Notes: generated by a model not told the origin, from the sequence alone. DNA of 64,000 bases from Streptomyces sp. NBC_00236 (GCF_036195045.1 NZ_CP108100.1:2728001-2792000); one strand, 5' to 3'. Positions 1 through 8,542 are shown, counted from the stretch's first letter. Program-made: numbers and translations.

Positions 1-1
1 G

Positions 2-82
2 GAGGCCCCGCCGCCGGGCGGCATCGCGACGATCGCCGCGGAGCTGATGGTGCGCGGGTCGACGGCCGCGCCGCGGGGATGA
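2..82 (+). CDS. 3' end of an upstream gene (partial)
   Basis: An open frame runs from the window edge to a TGA at 80-82 and encodes about 26 residues ending in MVRGSTAAPRG. It lies 85 bp upstream of the sugar phosphate isomerase gene on the same strand. The tail would suit a Gfo/Idh/MocA-type sugar oxidoreductase, a common partner of such isomerases, but this is only a guess from context and composition. Confidence 0.4.
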   Translation, partial: EAPPPGGIATIAAELMVRGSTAAPRG

Positions 83-167
83 GTCGGGCGGCGGGGAGCG
101 GGGTACGCGCCGGACGCGCCCCGGTCCGTACGGTGCAGGGGCACAGACCGACGGAAGGAACACACAC

Positions 168-956
168 GTGAAGCTCGCCTTCTCCACCCTCGGGGTTCCG
201 GGACTGCCGATGGCCGAGGTCGTCCGGCTGGCCGCCGGGCACGGCTACCAGGGCGTGGAACTGCGCGCCCACCCCGAGGAGCCGGTGCACCCCGGGCTCC
301 CGAAGGCCGAACGGGCGGCTGTGGCCGATGAGTTCAAGCGGGGCGGGGTCGAGATCCTGACCGTGGCCGGATACGTACGGGTGGCCGCCGAGGGCGACGA
401 CCAGCCGGTGCTGGACGAGCTCGCCGGGCTGATCGAGCTGGCCCACGACCTGGGCGCACCACACGTCCGGGTCTTCCCGGGCGGCGGCGGCCAGGACCCC
501 GGCGCCGCCGACGGGGCCGCCGCCCGCCGGCTGGCCGCCGCCGCGCCGTACGCCGCGGATCTGGGCGTGCGCGTCCTGCTGGAGACCCACGACTCGCACC
601 GCGCGGGGCTCGACGTGGCCCGGGTGGTCGGCGCGGTGGGGCACGGGAGCATCGGCGCGCTGTGGGACGTCATGCACACCTGGCTGGCGGGTGAGGAGCC
701 GGCGGCGAGCCATGCGGTGCTGGCCCCGCACCTGGGATACGTACAGGTGAAGGACATCGCCTCGACCGAGGACACCACGCCGGTGGCCCTGGGTGCGGGG
801 GTGCTGCCGCTGCGGGCGTGCCTGGACACGCTCGACGCGGACAGCTGGGTCTGCTGGGAGTACGAGAAGCGCTGGTACCCGGGGGCGGCGGAGCTGCCGG
901 GGATGCTCGCCGCGGGGCGCGAGCACCTGCTTCGGCTGGGGGCACCGAAGGACTGA
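168..956 (+). CDS. Sugar phosphate isomerase/epimerase (AP endonuclease 2-like TIM barrel)
   Basis: 262 residues, the usual length for the xylose isomerase-like TIM barrel family, whose members isomerise or epimerise sugars or inositol derivatives in the cytoplasm using a divalent metal. Candidate metal ligands are E31 in VELRAH, E139 and H141 in LLETHDSH, D167 and H170 in LWDVMH, and a late Glu in WEYEKRW. The start is a GTG with GGAAGGAA about 7 nt upstream. The substrate cannot be told from sequence. It may be co-transcribed with the gene ending at 82. 'Hydroxypyruvate isomerase-like' is an alternative name within the same fold. Confidence 0.85.
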   Translation: MKLAFSTLGVPGLPMAEVVRLAAGHGYQGVELRAHPEEPVHPGLPKAERAAVADEFKRGGVEILTVAGYVRVAAEGDDQPVLDELAGLIELAHDLGAPHVRVFPGGGGQDPGAADGAAARRLAAAAPYAADLGVRVLLETHDSHRAGLDVARVVGAVGHGSIGALWDVMHTWLAGEEPAASHAVLAPHLGYVQVKDIASTEDTTPVALGAGVLPLRACLDTLDADSWVCWEYEKRWYPGAAELPGMLAAGREHLLRLGAPKD

Positions 957-1032
957 AGCGGGGTGGGTGCGGGGGCGGGGCGAGTTCCCGTCCACGGGCA
1001 GCAGGTCGGCCCCGGCCCGCAGGCCCCCAGAG

Positions 1033-1134
1033 CGACCTCCGCGACCTCCGCAACCTCCGCAACCTCCGCGACCTCCGCGACCTCCGCGACTCAGCGGGTC
1101 AGCGACTCAGCGACTCAGCGACTCAGCGACTCAG
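1033..1134. repeat. Two adjoining short tandem repeats
   Basis: Six 9-bp units of CGACCTCCG (two units read CAACCTCCG) fill 1033-1086. They are followed without a gap by six 8-bp units of CGACTCAG (one reads CGGGTCAG) at 1087-1134. The second array runs into the stop codon of the VOC gene on the minus strand, so its length can vary without altering the protein much. The array lies between convergent genes. No transposon or CRISPR character is seen. Confidence 0.9.
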
Positions 1135-1529
1135 CGGGCGAACTTTTCGATGGCGGACGGGGTGACGGGGGTGAAGAAGTTGACGAGGGTGCCGTCCGGG
1201 TCGCGGAACAAGAGCGCGCGGTTGCCCCAGGGCATGGTGGTGGGCTCGTTGACGAAGTCCTTCACGAAGCCGGTCAGGTTCTTGTGCACCCCGTCCACGT
1301 CGTCGACGAGGAATTCGAGGATGACGCTGTGGTTGTCGGCCGGGCGGGCGGAGCCGGGCGCGAACAGAGGGACGGTGCGGGTGCTGCCGATCGCGAGGGT
1401 GCCGGAGGCGGTCCTGAGCTCGGCGAAGTCCTCGTTGGACCAGTCGGCGGCAACTCCGGTGGCGCGCTCGTAGAAGTCGACGAGGCGGGCGACGTCGCCG
1501 GTGATGATGCGGACAGAGACGAAGTCCAT
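1131..1529 (-). CDS. VOC family protein (glyoxalase/bleomycin resistance fold)
   Basis: 132 residues with the paired beta-alpha-beta-beta-beta modules of the vicinal oxygen chelate superfamily. Visible features are an N-terminal MDFVSVRIITGDVARLVDFYE strand-helix, a central VILEFLVDDVD strand and a C-terminal LLFRDPDGTLVNFFTP strand, which usually carries the metal-ligand Glu (here the position reads Asn: TLVNFF). The family includes dioxygenases, glyoxalases and antibiotic-binding proteins, so the role is open. It is divergent from a WYL regulator across a perfect palindrome, so that regulator probably controls it. Confidence 0.85.
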   Translation of the reverse strand: MDFVSVRIITGDVARLVDFYERATGVAADWSNEDFAELRTASGTLAIGSTRTVPLFAPGSARPADNHSVILEFLVDDVDGVHKNLTGFVKDFVNEPTTMPWGNRALLFRDPDGTLVNFFTPVTPSAIEKFAR

Positions 1530-1580
1530 GGGTTTCTCCCTGGTCGGTCGGTCGGTGTTTCCGGCAGCACGCTACGTCTA

Positions 1581-1605
1581 ATACCGGGCGGAATCCGCCC
1601 GGTAT
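1581..1605. promoter_or_regulatory. Perfect inverted repeat, likely operator of the WYL regulator
   Basis: ATACCGGGCGG at 1581-1591 and CCGCCCGGTAT at 1595-1605 form exact 11-bp arms around a 3-bp AAT centre. It is in the 95-bp gap between the divergent VOC and WYL-regulator genes, 20 bp before the chosen regulator start. The position fits a site controlling both promoters. An alternative ATG for the regulator lies inside the right arm, which argues against that start. Confidence 0.7.
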
Positions 1606-1624
1606 GTGCGGGAGACTTCCGGGC

Positions 1625-2626
1625 ATGCCCCGACCCATTGCCCGCGTGCTCGCCCTGCTGGAACTCCTGCAGTCGGGCGGCATCCGGACCGTGACCGAAC
1701 TCGCCGAACGGCTCGACGTCGACGAACGCACCGTACGGCGCTATGCCGCCCACCTCGTCGACCTCGACGTGCCCGTCGAGTCGGTACGCGGCCGCTACGG
1801 CGGCTACCGGCTCGCCCCCGGTTACCGCATGCCCCCGCTCATGCTGAGCGACGACGAGGCGCTCGCCGTGCTGCTCGGTCTGGTCGCGGGTCGGCGAGCC
1901 GGCTTGACCACGGCCACGGGCACGGCGGGCGAGACGGCGGCGGCCAAGATCCGGCGAGTGCTGCCCGCGCGGCTGGTCCTCAGACTCGACGCCGTGCTCG
2001 GGTCCCTTGCCTTCACGGCTCCGCCCGGCGAGGCGGTCGCCCCGGATTCCACGGTCCTGCTCTCGATCGCCGACGCGGTGAACCATCACCGGCCGATCTC
2101 GATCGGGTACACCGCCTCCGACGGCCGGCGCAGCGAACGCACCCTGCACCCGCACGGGGTCGTCGCCCACTCGGGCAGGTGGTACGTGACGGCTGCGGAT
2201 CTCACGTCGGGCGAGGACCGTACGTTCCGGCTGGATCGCATCACCGCGGTGAGGACCCTGCCCGGCTCGTTCGAACCGCCTGCCGGGATCGACCCGGCCG
2301 AGCGCGTTCTGACAGGGCTCGCGACGGCTCCGTACCGGCATGAGGTGACCCTGCGGGTGCAGGGGACGGCCGAGCAGATCCACACCCGGCTTCCCGCCGG
2401 TGTCGCGATCGTGGAGGAACTGCCGTCCCCGAGCAGCGCAGATCCGGGGACCGAGCGCTGGTCACGTGTGGAGATGCGTGTGGACCGGCTCGACTGGCTG
2501 CCTGCCGTACTCGCCTCGCTGGACCGGCCCTTCGTCATCGAACGTCCGGATGAGCTCCGGGGCCTCGTCGAGGCTCTCGCCGAACGGCTCACCCGGTCTG
2601 CCCGGCGAAGCCCACCTCGCGGATGA
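1625..2626 (+). CDS. WYL-domain transcriptional regulator (YafY type)
   Basis: 333 residues from the ATG at 1625; an upstream in-frame ATG at 1604 sits within the palindrome and was not used. The N-terminus is an HTH_11 winged helix (TVTELAERLDVDERTVRRYAAHL, about residues 18-45). The middle holds a WYL domain recognisable from HPHGVVAHSGRWYV followed by FRLDRI, and the C-terminus is a WCX-type extension. WYL proteins sense small ligands or nucleic-acid signals and bind DNA as regulators. It is divergently paired with the VOC gene, an arrangement common in Streptomyces. Confidence 0.9.
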   Translation: MPRPIARVLALLELLQSGGIRTVTELAERLDVDERTVRRYAAHLVDLDVPVESVRGRYGGYRLAPGYRMPPLMLSDDEALAVLLGLVAGRRAGLTTATGTAGETAAAKIRRVLPARLVLRLDAVLGSLAFTAPPGEAVAPDSTVLLSIADAVNHHRPISIGYTASDGRRSERTLHPHGVVAHSGRWYVTAADLTSGEDRTFRLDRITAVRTLPGSFEPPAGIDPAERVLTGLATAPYRHEVTLRVQGTAEQIHTRLPAGVAIVEELPSPSSADPGTERWSRVEMRVDRLDWLPAVLASLDRPFVIERPDELRGLVEALAERLTRSARRSPPRG

Positions 2627-2757
2627 CGGATCGCTGAGCCCCCGTGCCGGTCAGCCCCGAGTCCTCCGGAGACGTGGGCTGTTCGGTGCCGTCGAGGCTG
2701 CGGGGAACGGGGGCCGGTCGCGGTGCCCCAGTGCCTCGGACCGCCGGTGCCGACGGC

Positions 2758-3693
2758 CTACGGCACGTTTCCGACGTAGTCCGGCTGCCCGGCCATGGGG
2801 GCCGGCTCAGGCGTCTCCGGCGCGGCGGCCCGGGCCCGCCGCACCCCCGCGAGCGAGGTCAGCGCCACTCCGCCGACCAGCAGCGCCGCCGCGCACCACC
2901 GCAGCGGGCTCACCGCTTCGCCGAGCAGCAGCGCGGCCGACGAGATCCCGAACACCGGCACGAGCAGGGTGAACGGGGCCACGGACGAGGCCTGGTAGCG
3001 GCTGAGCAGGAAGCCCCAGGCCCCGAAGCCGAAGATCGTGACGACCCAGGCGACGTAGACGATGATCCCGGCGCCGCTCCAGTCCAGCGCGGCGAGCGCG
3101 TCCCGGTCGCGGTCCCAGCCCTCGAAGAGCAGGGACAGGCCGAGCAGCGGCAGGACGGGCACGGTCGAGACCCACACCATGAAGTTGAGGGAGTCGGGCG
3201 GGGCGGCCCTGCGGGTCAGGACGTTCGACACGCCCCAGCAGGCCGCCGCGGCGATCACCAGGACGAAGGCGAGCACAGGCCCGCTCGCCCCCTCGTCGAC
3301 GGCGGCCACCCCGATGCCCGAGAGCGCGATCGCCATCCCCGACAACTTCACCTTGCCCGGCCGTTCACCCAGCACGAGTGCCGCGAAGAGGGCCGTGAAG
3401 ACCGCCTGGACCTGGAGGACCAGGGAGGAGAGCCCGGCGCCCATCCCCCGGTCCATCCCGATGAAGAGCAGGCCGAACTTGGCCACGCCCAGGGCCAGCC
3501 CCACGCCCACGATCCACTTCCACGCGACCTTCGGCCTGCCGACGAAGAACACGGCGGGCAGGGCCGCGACGAGGAAACGCAGGGCGGAGAACAGCAGCGG
3601 CGGGAAGTGGTCGAGGCCGACCTCGATGACGACGAAGTTGACGCCCCAGAGGGCGGCCACCAGGACGGCCAGGGCGATGTGGAGGGGACGCAT
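2758..3693 (-). CDS. EamA/DMT family transporter
   Basis: About 311 residues from the ATG of MRPLHIALAVLVAALWG; a longer reading starting at 3720 adds nine charged residues. About ten hydrophobic helices in two EamA halves are visible, the first beginning with ALWGVNFVVIEVGL and the second with AACWGVSNVLTRRA, the duplicated signature of drug/metabolite exporters of the inner membrane. The protein ends in a polar Ala/Pro-rich tail. It is divergent from a LysR regulator, the usual Streptomyces arrangement, suggesting substrate-induced expression. The substrate (amino acid or drug) is unknown. Confidence 0.88.
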   Translation of the reverse strand: MRPLHIALAVLVAALWGVNFVVIEVGLDHFPPLLFSALRFLVAALPAVFFVGRPKVAWKWIVGVGLALGVAKFGLLFIGMDRGMGAGLSSLVLQVQAVFTALFAALVLGERPGKVKLSGMAIALSGIGVAAVDEGASGPVLAFVLVIAAAACWGVSNVLTRRAAPPDSLNFMVWVSTVPVLPLLGLSLLFEGWDRDRDALAALDWSGAGIIVYVAWVVTIFGFGAWGFLLSRYQASSVAPFTLLVPVFGISSAALLLGEAVSPLRWCAAALLVGGVALTSLAGVRRARAAAPETPEPAPMAGQPDYVGNVP

Positions 3694-3740
3694 GCACCGA
3701 GGATCGCGTGCGCGGACCATGTAGCACCAGCACGGATTCC

Positions 3741-3770
3741 TTCATGGTGAAATTGAGCGTTGCTAATGAA
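3741..3770. promoter_or_regulatory. Putative LysR binding region between EamA and LysR genes
   Basis: The 110-bp divergent gap is noticeably more AT-rich than its surroundings and holds TTCAT at 3741-3745 and ATGAA at 3766-3770, a spaced inverted repeat. LysR proteins normally bind such a site upstream of the gene they control. Only position and symmetry support this call. Confidence 0.35.
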
Positions 3771-3803
3771 TCGATGGGACCCCCTGGGACCTCGGAGGCC
3801 ACG

Positions 3804-4712
3804 GTGCTCGATCTCGCCCGGCTGCGCGCCCTGCACGCCATCTCCGTCCACGGCTCCGTCGCGCGTGCGGCGGCCGCGCTCGGCTACACCCCGTCGGCGG
3901 TCTCGCAGCAGATCACCAAGCTGGAGCGGGAAACCCGTACGACGTTGCTGGAGCGGCGCGGCCGCGGGGTCGCACTGACCGAGGAGGCCGTCCATCTGGC
4001 CGCGACCGCCCAGGAGTTGCTGGCGATCGTGGAGCGCGCCGAGACCTCGCTGGAGGAGCGCCGGGGGCTGCCGACGGGACGGCTGTCGATCGGCGCGTTC
4101 GCCTCGGCGGCACGCGGGCTGCTGCCCGGCGTACTGGCGGAGCTGGACCGCGAGCACCCCGAGCTCGACGTGCGGCTGACGGAGGTCGACCCGCACCTCT
4201 CGGTGGACCTGGTGGCCAAGGGCGTGATCGACCTGGCCGTCGCGCACGACTGGGACATCGCCCCGCTGCCCGCCCCGGAGGGCGTGGCGCAGGCGGATAT
4301 CGGGGACGACCGGTGCGATCTGCTGGTGCCCGCGGGCCACCGGCTGGCGGGGCGGGACGGCGTGCGGCGCGAGGAACTGGCGAAGGAGCGGTGGATCTGC
4401 CAGCCGCCGGGGACGGTCTGCCACGACTGGCTCGTACGGACGCTGCGCTCGGCGGGCTACGAACCCGACATCCGCCACCAGGCCGAGGAGAACCACACCC
4501 AGCTCGCCCTGCTCGCCGCCGGACTCGGGGTGGCGATGATCCCCCGGCTGGGGCGCGGGCCGCTGCCGGACGGGGTGGTGGCGGTGCGGATCGATCCCGT
4601 ACCGGTGCGGCGGCTGTACGCGCTGTGGCGCACGGAGGCGGCCCGCCGCCCGGCGATCACGGCGGCCGTCTCGGCGCTTCAGGCGCATGGGGCGGGCGTG
4701 GGGCTGCGGTGA
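3804..4712 (+). CDS. LysR family transcriptional regulator
   Basis: 302 residues from the GTG at 3804, chosen because GGAGG lies 5 nt upstream and because VLDLARLRALHAI is the usual beginning of this Streptomyces subfamily. Longer in-frame starts at 3708 and 3744 would add sequence with no family match. The winged helix at about residues 5-60 reads GSVARAAAALGYTPSAVSQQITKLE. The remainder is the periplasmic-binding-protein-like effector domain. It is divergent from the EamA exporter and probably regulates it. Confidence 0.9.
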   Translation: MLDLARLRALHAISVHGSVARAAAALGYTPSAVSQQITKLERETRTTLLERRGRGVALTEEAVHLAATAQELLAIVERAETSLEERRGLPTGRLSIGAFASAARGLLPGVLAELDREHPELDVRLTEVDPHLSVDLVAKGVIDLAVAHDWDIAPLPAPEGVAQADIGDDRCDLLVPAGHRLAGRDGVRREELAKERWICQPPGTVCHDWLVRTLRSAGYEPDIRHQAEENHTQLALLAAGLGVAMIPRLGRGPLPDGVVAVRIDPVPVRRLYALWRTEAARRPAITAAVSALQAHGAGVGLR

Positions 4713-4719
4713 CGTCCGC

Positions 4720-5862
4720 TCAGATCGCTCCCGACTCCCTGAGGCGGCCCAGCGCGGCCACGCTGCGCGGGTCGATGTCCGTGGAGAGGTCCAGGAAGCG
4801 CTCGGCGTCCTCGGCGGCGAATCCGCGGAGCACGTACTGCTCCGCGAGGTCCACGGCCCAGGGGGCGAGGTCGACCGGCTCCCGGCTCGCTGCGCAGAGC
4901 CAGGAGAACATCTGACCGGCGAGCCATGCGCCGAGGCGCGTCGTCCACCGCTCGGCGAAGTCGACGCAGGTCTCCAGGCCCATGCGTTCGGCCTCACGGC
5001 GCACTTCGGCCAGGCGCTCCCGGGTGACGGTCCGCGGGTGCGGCGTGAGTGCCCGCAACAGCATCCTCACGCGGACCCAGTCGGGCGGAACCTCCGGTTC
5101 CTCATCCCCCCTGGTCACCATCTCGGGCGGGGGCTCGGGGACGGCCGTCCGCCGGGCCGGCAGAAGCGCCTCCAGCGCGGCGCGGACAGCGGCGACGTTC
5201 TCCCGGTTGATCGCGGCCTGAACCCATCGGCCGTCCATTCCCCAGGCATCGGCCAGGCCGCGCACCGCCGGTGGCAGCAGGGGGGCCTCGTCCTCCTGGG
5301 GCTGTTGGCCCAGCGCGCGATTGCGCGGCTTGCGCAGCATCATGAGCGGTTCGCGGACGACCTGCCGGTCTTCACGGTCCAGCGTGTCGTCGACCACGAG
5401 ACGAAGCAGCGCCGCCTCGCCGTGCGGCGCGCCGAGTTCGGACAACAAGCGCACCGCGGGATGGGCCGGCAAGTTCGTCCTCACCCAGCGTTCAGCCAGG
5501 TCGGCCGCGCGCGCGGGTTCCCGCAGCCCGGTGCTTTCCAGCCGCTCCCTCAGGGTTTCCAGCAGATGCTGCAGTGCAGAAGCCCGGCGTTCCCGGTCAC
5601 GCTCCTGAGTGAAGAGCTCCTCCTGCTCCTGGGTCAGCGGCGCATGCGGTTCAGGAACCTCCGTGCTCCGGTACTGCTCCCACAGCTCGTCCGTCCAGTC
5701 GTCCGGTTTGGCGCGCAGCACATGCTCTTCGGCCTCTGTGCGCTCGTACAGGTCCCACAGTTCGTCCGTCCACTCGGCCGACGGCGGCTCGTACGCGTCG
5801 AGCGCTGCCGCCAAGGCCTCCAGATCCGACCGCTCACTCATGACTCCGCCGCCTTGCCTCAC
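4720..5862 (-). CDS. Unrecognised protein, partner of the pilin-signal/nuclease gene
   Basis: 380 residues from a GTG that overlaps the upstream stop by 4 nt (GTGA), with GGGAG 4 nt upstream; an ATG at 5841 is a possible alternative. No known domain was recognised. The N-terminus has two copies of a motif, EWTDELWDLYERTE and DWTDELWEQYRSTE, about 30 residues apart, followed by a highly charged helical segment and an Ala/Leu/Arg-rich helical body that may be a solenoid. No signal peptide or membrane segment is seen, so it is probably cytoplasmic. Tight coupling to the preceding toxin-like gene makes an immunity role plausible but unproven. Confidence 0.6.
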   Translation of the reverse strand: MRQGGGVMSERSDLEALAAALDAYEPPSAEWTDELWDLYERTEAEEHVLRAKPDDWTDELWEQYRSTEVPEPHAPLTQEQEELFTQERDRERRASALQHLLETLRERLESTGLREPARAADLAERWVRTNLPAHPAVRLLSELGAPHGEAALLRLVVDDTLDREDRQVVREPLMMLRKPRNRALGQQPQEDEAPLLPPAVRGLADAWGMDGRWVQAAINRENVAAVRAALEALLPARRTAVPEPPPEMVTRGDEEPEVPPDWVRVRMLLRALTPHPRTVTRERLAEVRREAERMGLETCVDFAERWTTRLGAWLAGQMFSWLCAASREPVDLAPWAVDLAEQYVLRGFAAEDAERFLDLSTDIDPRSVAALGRLRESGAI

Positions 5863-8414
5863 GAAACTCCCAAGTATTCCATCGCCGTCTTGGGATCCTT
5901 CAACTTGCCGGTCATGCGTGCCTCGTACTTCTCGCTGTCGCTCTTGGCGTTCCAGGCCTCGTCCATTCGCCTGAGCTGATCCGGGGAGAGGTCCTGGCCT
6001 GCGATACGCGCACCGACGTCGTTCTTGGCCATCTCGGTGGCAGGGGTGCCCTCGGGCCGCGACTTGTTCTTGTTGGACGGCTTGTTGAACCTGTCGAAGA
6101 TCTTGTACCAGCCGTCGCGGCTCTCGATCTCGTAGCGGGCCTTCCTGCCGGGCTTCGCCTTCTGCCAGTCGCCGAGCCTCTGCACCTGGCCCGGGAGGGA
6201 GGGGGACGTCGTCGCCGTGCCGCGATTCTTCACTTCCACGATGTTCACCGTGCCGTCCTTCCCCCGGTACACGACGTCAGCGTCATCGATGCCCTCGATG
6301 TCGAACTCTCCACCGTTTCCGTCGTCGAGCTTCGTCTGCTTGAACTTGTCCCCGACAGCCGAGTAGACAACGGACCCTTCGGCTGCCTCGTGCCGAGCGA
6401 CCCGGCCGACGGTGTTGGCCTCGGCCAGGTTCTCGGCAAGTTCATCGCTGCTCTTGGAGTTCAGCACCTTGGCGCCGAGCTTCTGGCGGCTCATTCCGTC
6501 GACGTTCTTCTGCCTCAGCAGCTCCGTCACGTCCTTGAGCGCGTCCGCCGCTTCCTTCTTGCCTATTTCCTTACGTGCCGGATCGGGATCGTCCTTGGCC
6601 CGGTCGAGGAGCCGCTTCAGCTCATCGTCCTGGAGGCGGACGCCCTCCCCCTTCGCCTGCTTCATCGCCTCGCGCAGCACTGCCTCCTGCGCGTCGAGGG
6701 CCTCCTGCTGGGCCTCCCGGGCGGACTTGACGGCCTCGTCGTCCGGGCCGCACTCCGCGGCATTCGTACGGACGACGGCTCCGGTCCCGCCACCACGGAA
6801 CACCGCTGGTGTGGCATGCAGCCCCTGGCCACCCGAGCGAACGCCTCCGCCGGCGGTCCGGGTGACAACTACGTGCCCCGGGGCCATCGCGATGTTCTTG
6901 CAGGCCTTCTTCTGGCTCTCACGCGCCTTCTCGGCCGCGTCGTCCGCGTGCTTCTGCGCCTCGTCGGCGAACTTCTGGGCCTCGCTCAGGTCCCCGCGCC
7001 TCGCCGCCTCGTCGGCCTTGCCGGCCGCTTCGGCTGCCCGTCCCACCGGCGTGTCCGGGAACTTCGGCTTCTTGATCTTGCCGAGCTTGGTGAACTTCTT
7101 GAAGGTCTTGGGGGAGAGAATGCCCACGACCCCGAGGATCGTGTTCCCGCCGGCCGCCCCGTAGTTGCCCTTCTTCCAGTTCTCCTTGTCGACGAACATG
7201 TCGATACCCAGGTCCTTGGCGAAGCCGAGCCCCTTCTTCGTGCCCTCCCAGGCGGCACCGAGCTTGTCCCCCTTCTTCCACTTCTCGGAGACGCCGCCGC
7301 CCTTCTTCTTCCACCAGTCCTTGGTGTAGCCCGTCAGGCCGTTCCAGCTGTCCGTGACCACCTTCTTGGGATTGGTGACCAGCGCGAACGTGTCATTGAC
7401 GAGCCCGGTGAACGGAGCGACGAAGAAACCCCGGGTGTGATCCCACCAACTGCGGTCATGCCGCTCGTCGGGGATCAACGGCTCATCGGGGTCGTCCTTG
7501 AAGTCGTCGTTGTCGACCTCGCGCTCCAGCGGGCCGGGCGCGACCGGGCGGGTGCCACCGTCACCGCTCACCACGACTACATCGCCCGCATCACCCGAAC
7601 CATCGGTGCCGCCCGAAGCGTCTGTGTCGCCCGAACCGCCACCGGAGCCGGTCCCGCCGCCCGCGTCACCGGTCTCCGCCGGATCCCCCGCCTCCACATC
7701 CGCGCCACCGCCACCCCCGCAGTCGCCGCCCCCGCCGATCCGGCACACCTGGGCGCCGATCTTCCCCGTCAGCTCCTGGCCGATCCCCGTCGCCACCAGC
7801 CCCCCGACGACCGCCACGACCACCAGGACGAGGCCCAGGTACTCCATGGCCGTCTGACCCAGATCACGCCGCCACAGAATCATCCGCTCGACACGGAAGG
7901 CCCTCGGCATCTCGCGCTGCCCGACCGGCAACGCCAACCAGTCGCGCAGCTCCGGCTTGCGCAGCAACACCAGCACCGCGACCGGAATGGCCGTCTGCGT
8001 GAACCCGCGGTAGTCCATGTGCAGCAGCGACACGAAAGACAGCCACAGCAACCAGCACTGCACAGCCACCAGGCCGCGCGCCACCCACACGCCGCCCCGC
8101 ACCGCGCGCCGGGCCAGCACCACGCCGACCACGCTCGGCAGCGAGTCGTACACCAGCACGCCGAGGAGCTCGCCGTTGACGTACGACACCATCGACAGCA
8201 CGGTCATCACGTAGAGCAGGGTCAGCCCGGCCTGGACCCATTGCAGCCCCTGAACCCACAGCAAAGACCTCGGCAACGGGACATACCCCGCACCCGACGG
8301 GCCGTCAGCCCCCGCCCCCGTCCCGCGATCTGCCCCACCTGCGGCAACAGATCTCACCCCCGCGTTCGCCGCGCGTTCGACGGACTCCGCCCAACCCCCA
8401 CCCGCACCATTCAT
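5859..8414 (-). CDS. Toxin-like membrane protein: pilin-type signal plus PD-(D/E)XK-like C-terminus
   Basis: 851 residues. A polar N-terminus is followed by several hydrophobic helices (about residues 50-150). Next, residues 184-205 read DLGQTAMEYLGLVLVVVAVV: a Gly (186) then Glu at +5 (E191) and Tyr (192) before a hydrophobic stretch, the hallmark of Flp/type IV prepilin signals. A Gly/Asp/Thr linker (about 227-290) leads to Lys/Trp-rich and coiled-coil alanine-rich parts. The C-terminal region has D713 followed by E727-V-K729 after a beta-strand, resembling the PD-(D/E)XK nuclease core. It is co-transcribed with the downstream 380-residue gene. This is read as a polymorphic-toxin-like protein; the nuclease call rests on motif only. 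Confidence 0.65.
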   Translation of the reverse strand: MNGAGGGWAESVERAANAGVRSVAAGGADRGTGAGADGPSGAGYVPLPRSLLWVQGLQWVQAGLTLLYVMTVLSMVSYVNGELLGVLVYDSLPSVVGVVLARRAVRGGVWVARGLVAVQCWLLWLSFVSLLHMDYRGFTQTAIPVAVLVLLRKPELRDWLALPVGQREMPRAFRVERMILWRRDLGQTAMEYLGLVLVVVAVVGGLVATGIGQELTGKIGAQVCRIGGGGDCGGGGGADVEAGDPAETGDAGGGTGSGGGSGDTDASGGTDGSGDAGDVVVVSGDGGTRPVAPGPLEREVDNDDFKDDPDEPLIPDERHDRSWWDHTRGFFVAPFTGLVNDTFALVTNPKKVVTDSWNGLTGYTKDWWKKKGGGVSEKWKKGDKLGAAWEGTKKGLGFAKDLGIDMFVDKENWKKGNYGAAGGNTILGVVGILSPKTFKKFTKLGKIKKPKFPDTPVGRAAEAAGKADEAARRGDLSEAQKFADEAQKHADDAAEKARESQKKACKNIAMAPGHVVVTRTAGGGVRSGGQGLHATPAVFRGGGTGAVVRTNAAECGPDDEAVKSAREAQQEALDAQEAVLREAMKQAKGEGVRLQDDELKRLLDRAKDDPDPARKEIGKKEAADALKDVTELLRQKNVDGMSRQKLGAKVLNSKSSDELAENLAEANTVGRVARHEAAEGSVVYSAVGDKFKQTKLDDGNGGEFDIEGIDDADVVYRGKDGTVNIVEVKNRGTATTSPSLPGQVQRLGDWQKAKPGRKARYEIESRDGWYKIFDRFNKPSNKNKSRPEGTPATEMAKNDVGARIAGQDLSPDQLRRMDEAWNAKSDSEKYEARMTGKLKDPKTAMEYLGVS

Positions 8415-8542
8415 ACTCGTACACTAATGCGAATATCGTGAGTCCCGCATGGCCCCCTGGGCCCAACGGCCAGCAGATGTGCCCCAGTTCACGTGCGCGG
8501 CCGTCCCGCTCGCCGCAAGTGGGCCCCGGCCACCCCCTCAAT

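Noticed and set aside
1033..1134. CRISPR array
   Set aside because: Units of 8-9 bp without spacers; no cas genes. It is a simple tandem repeat.
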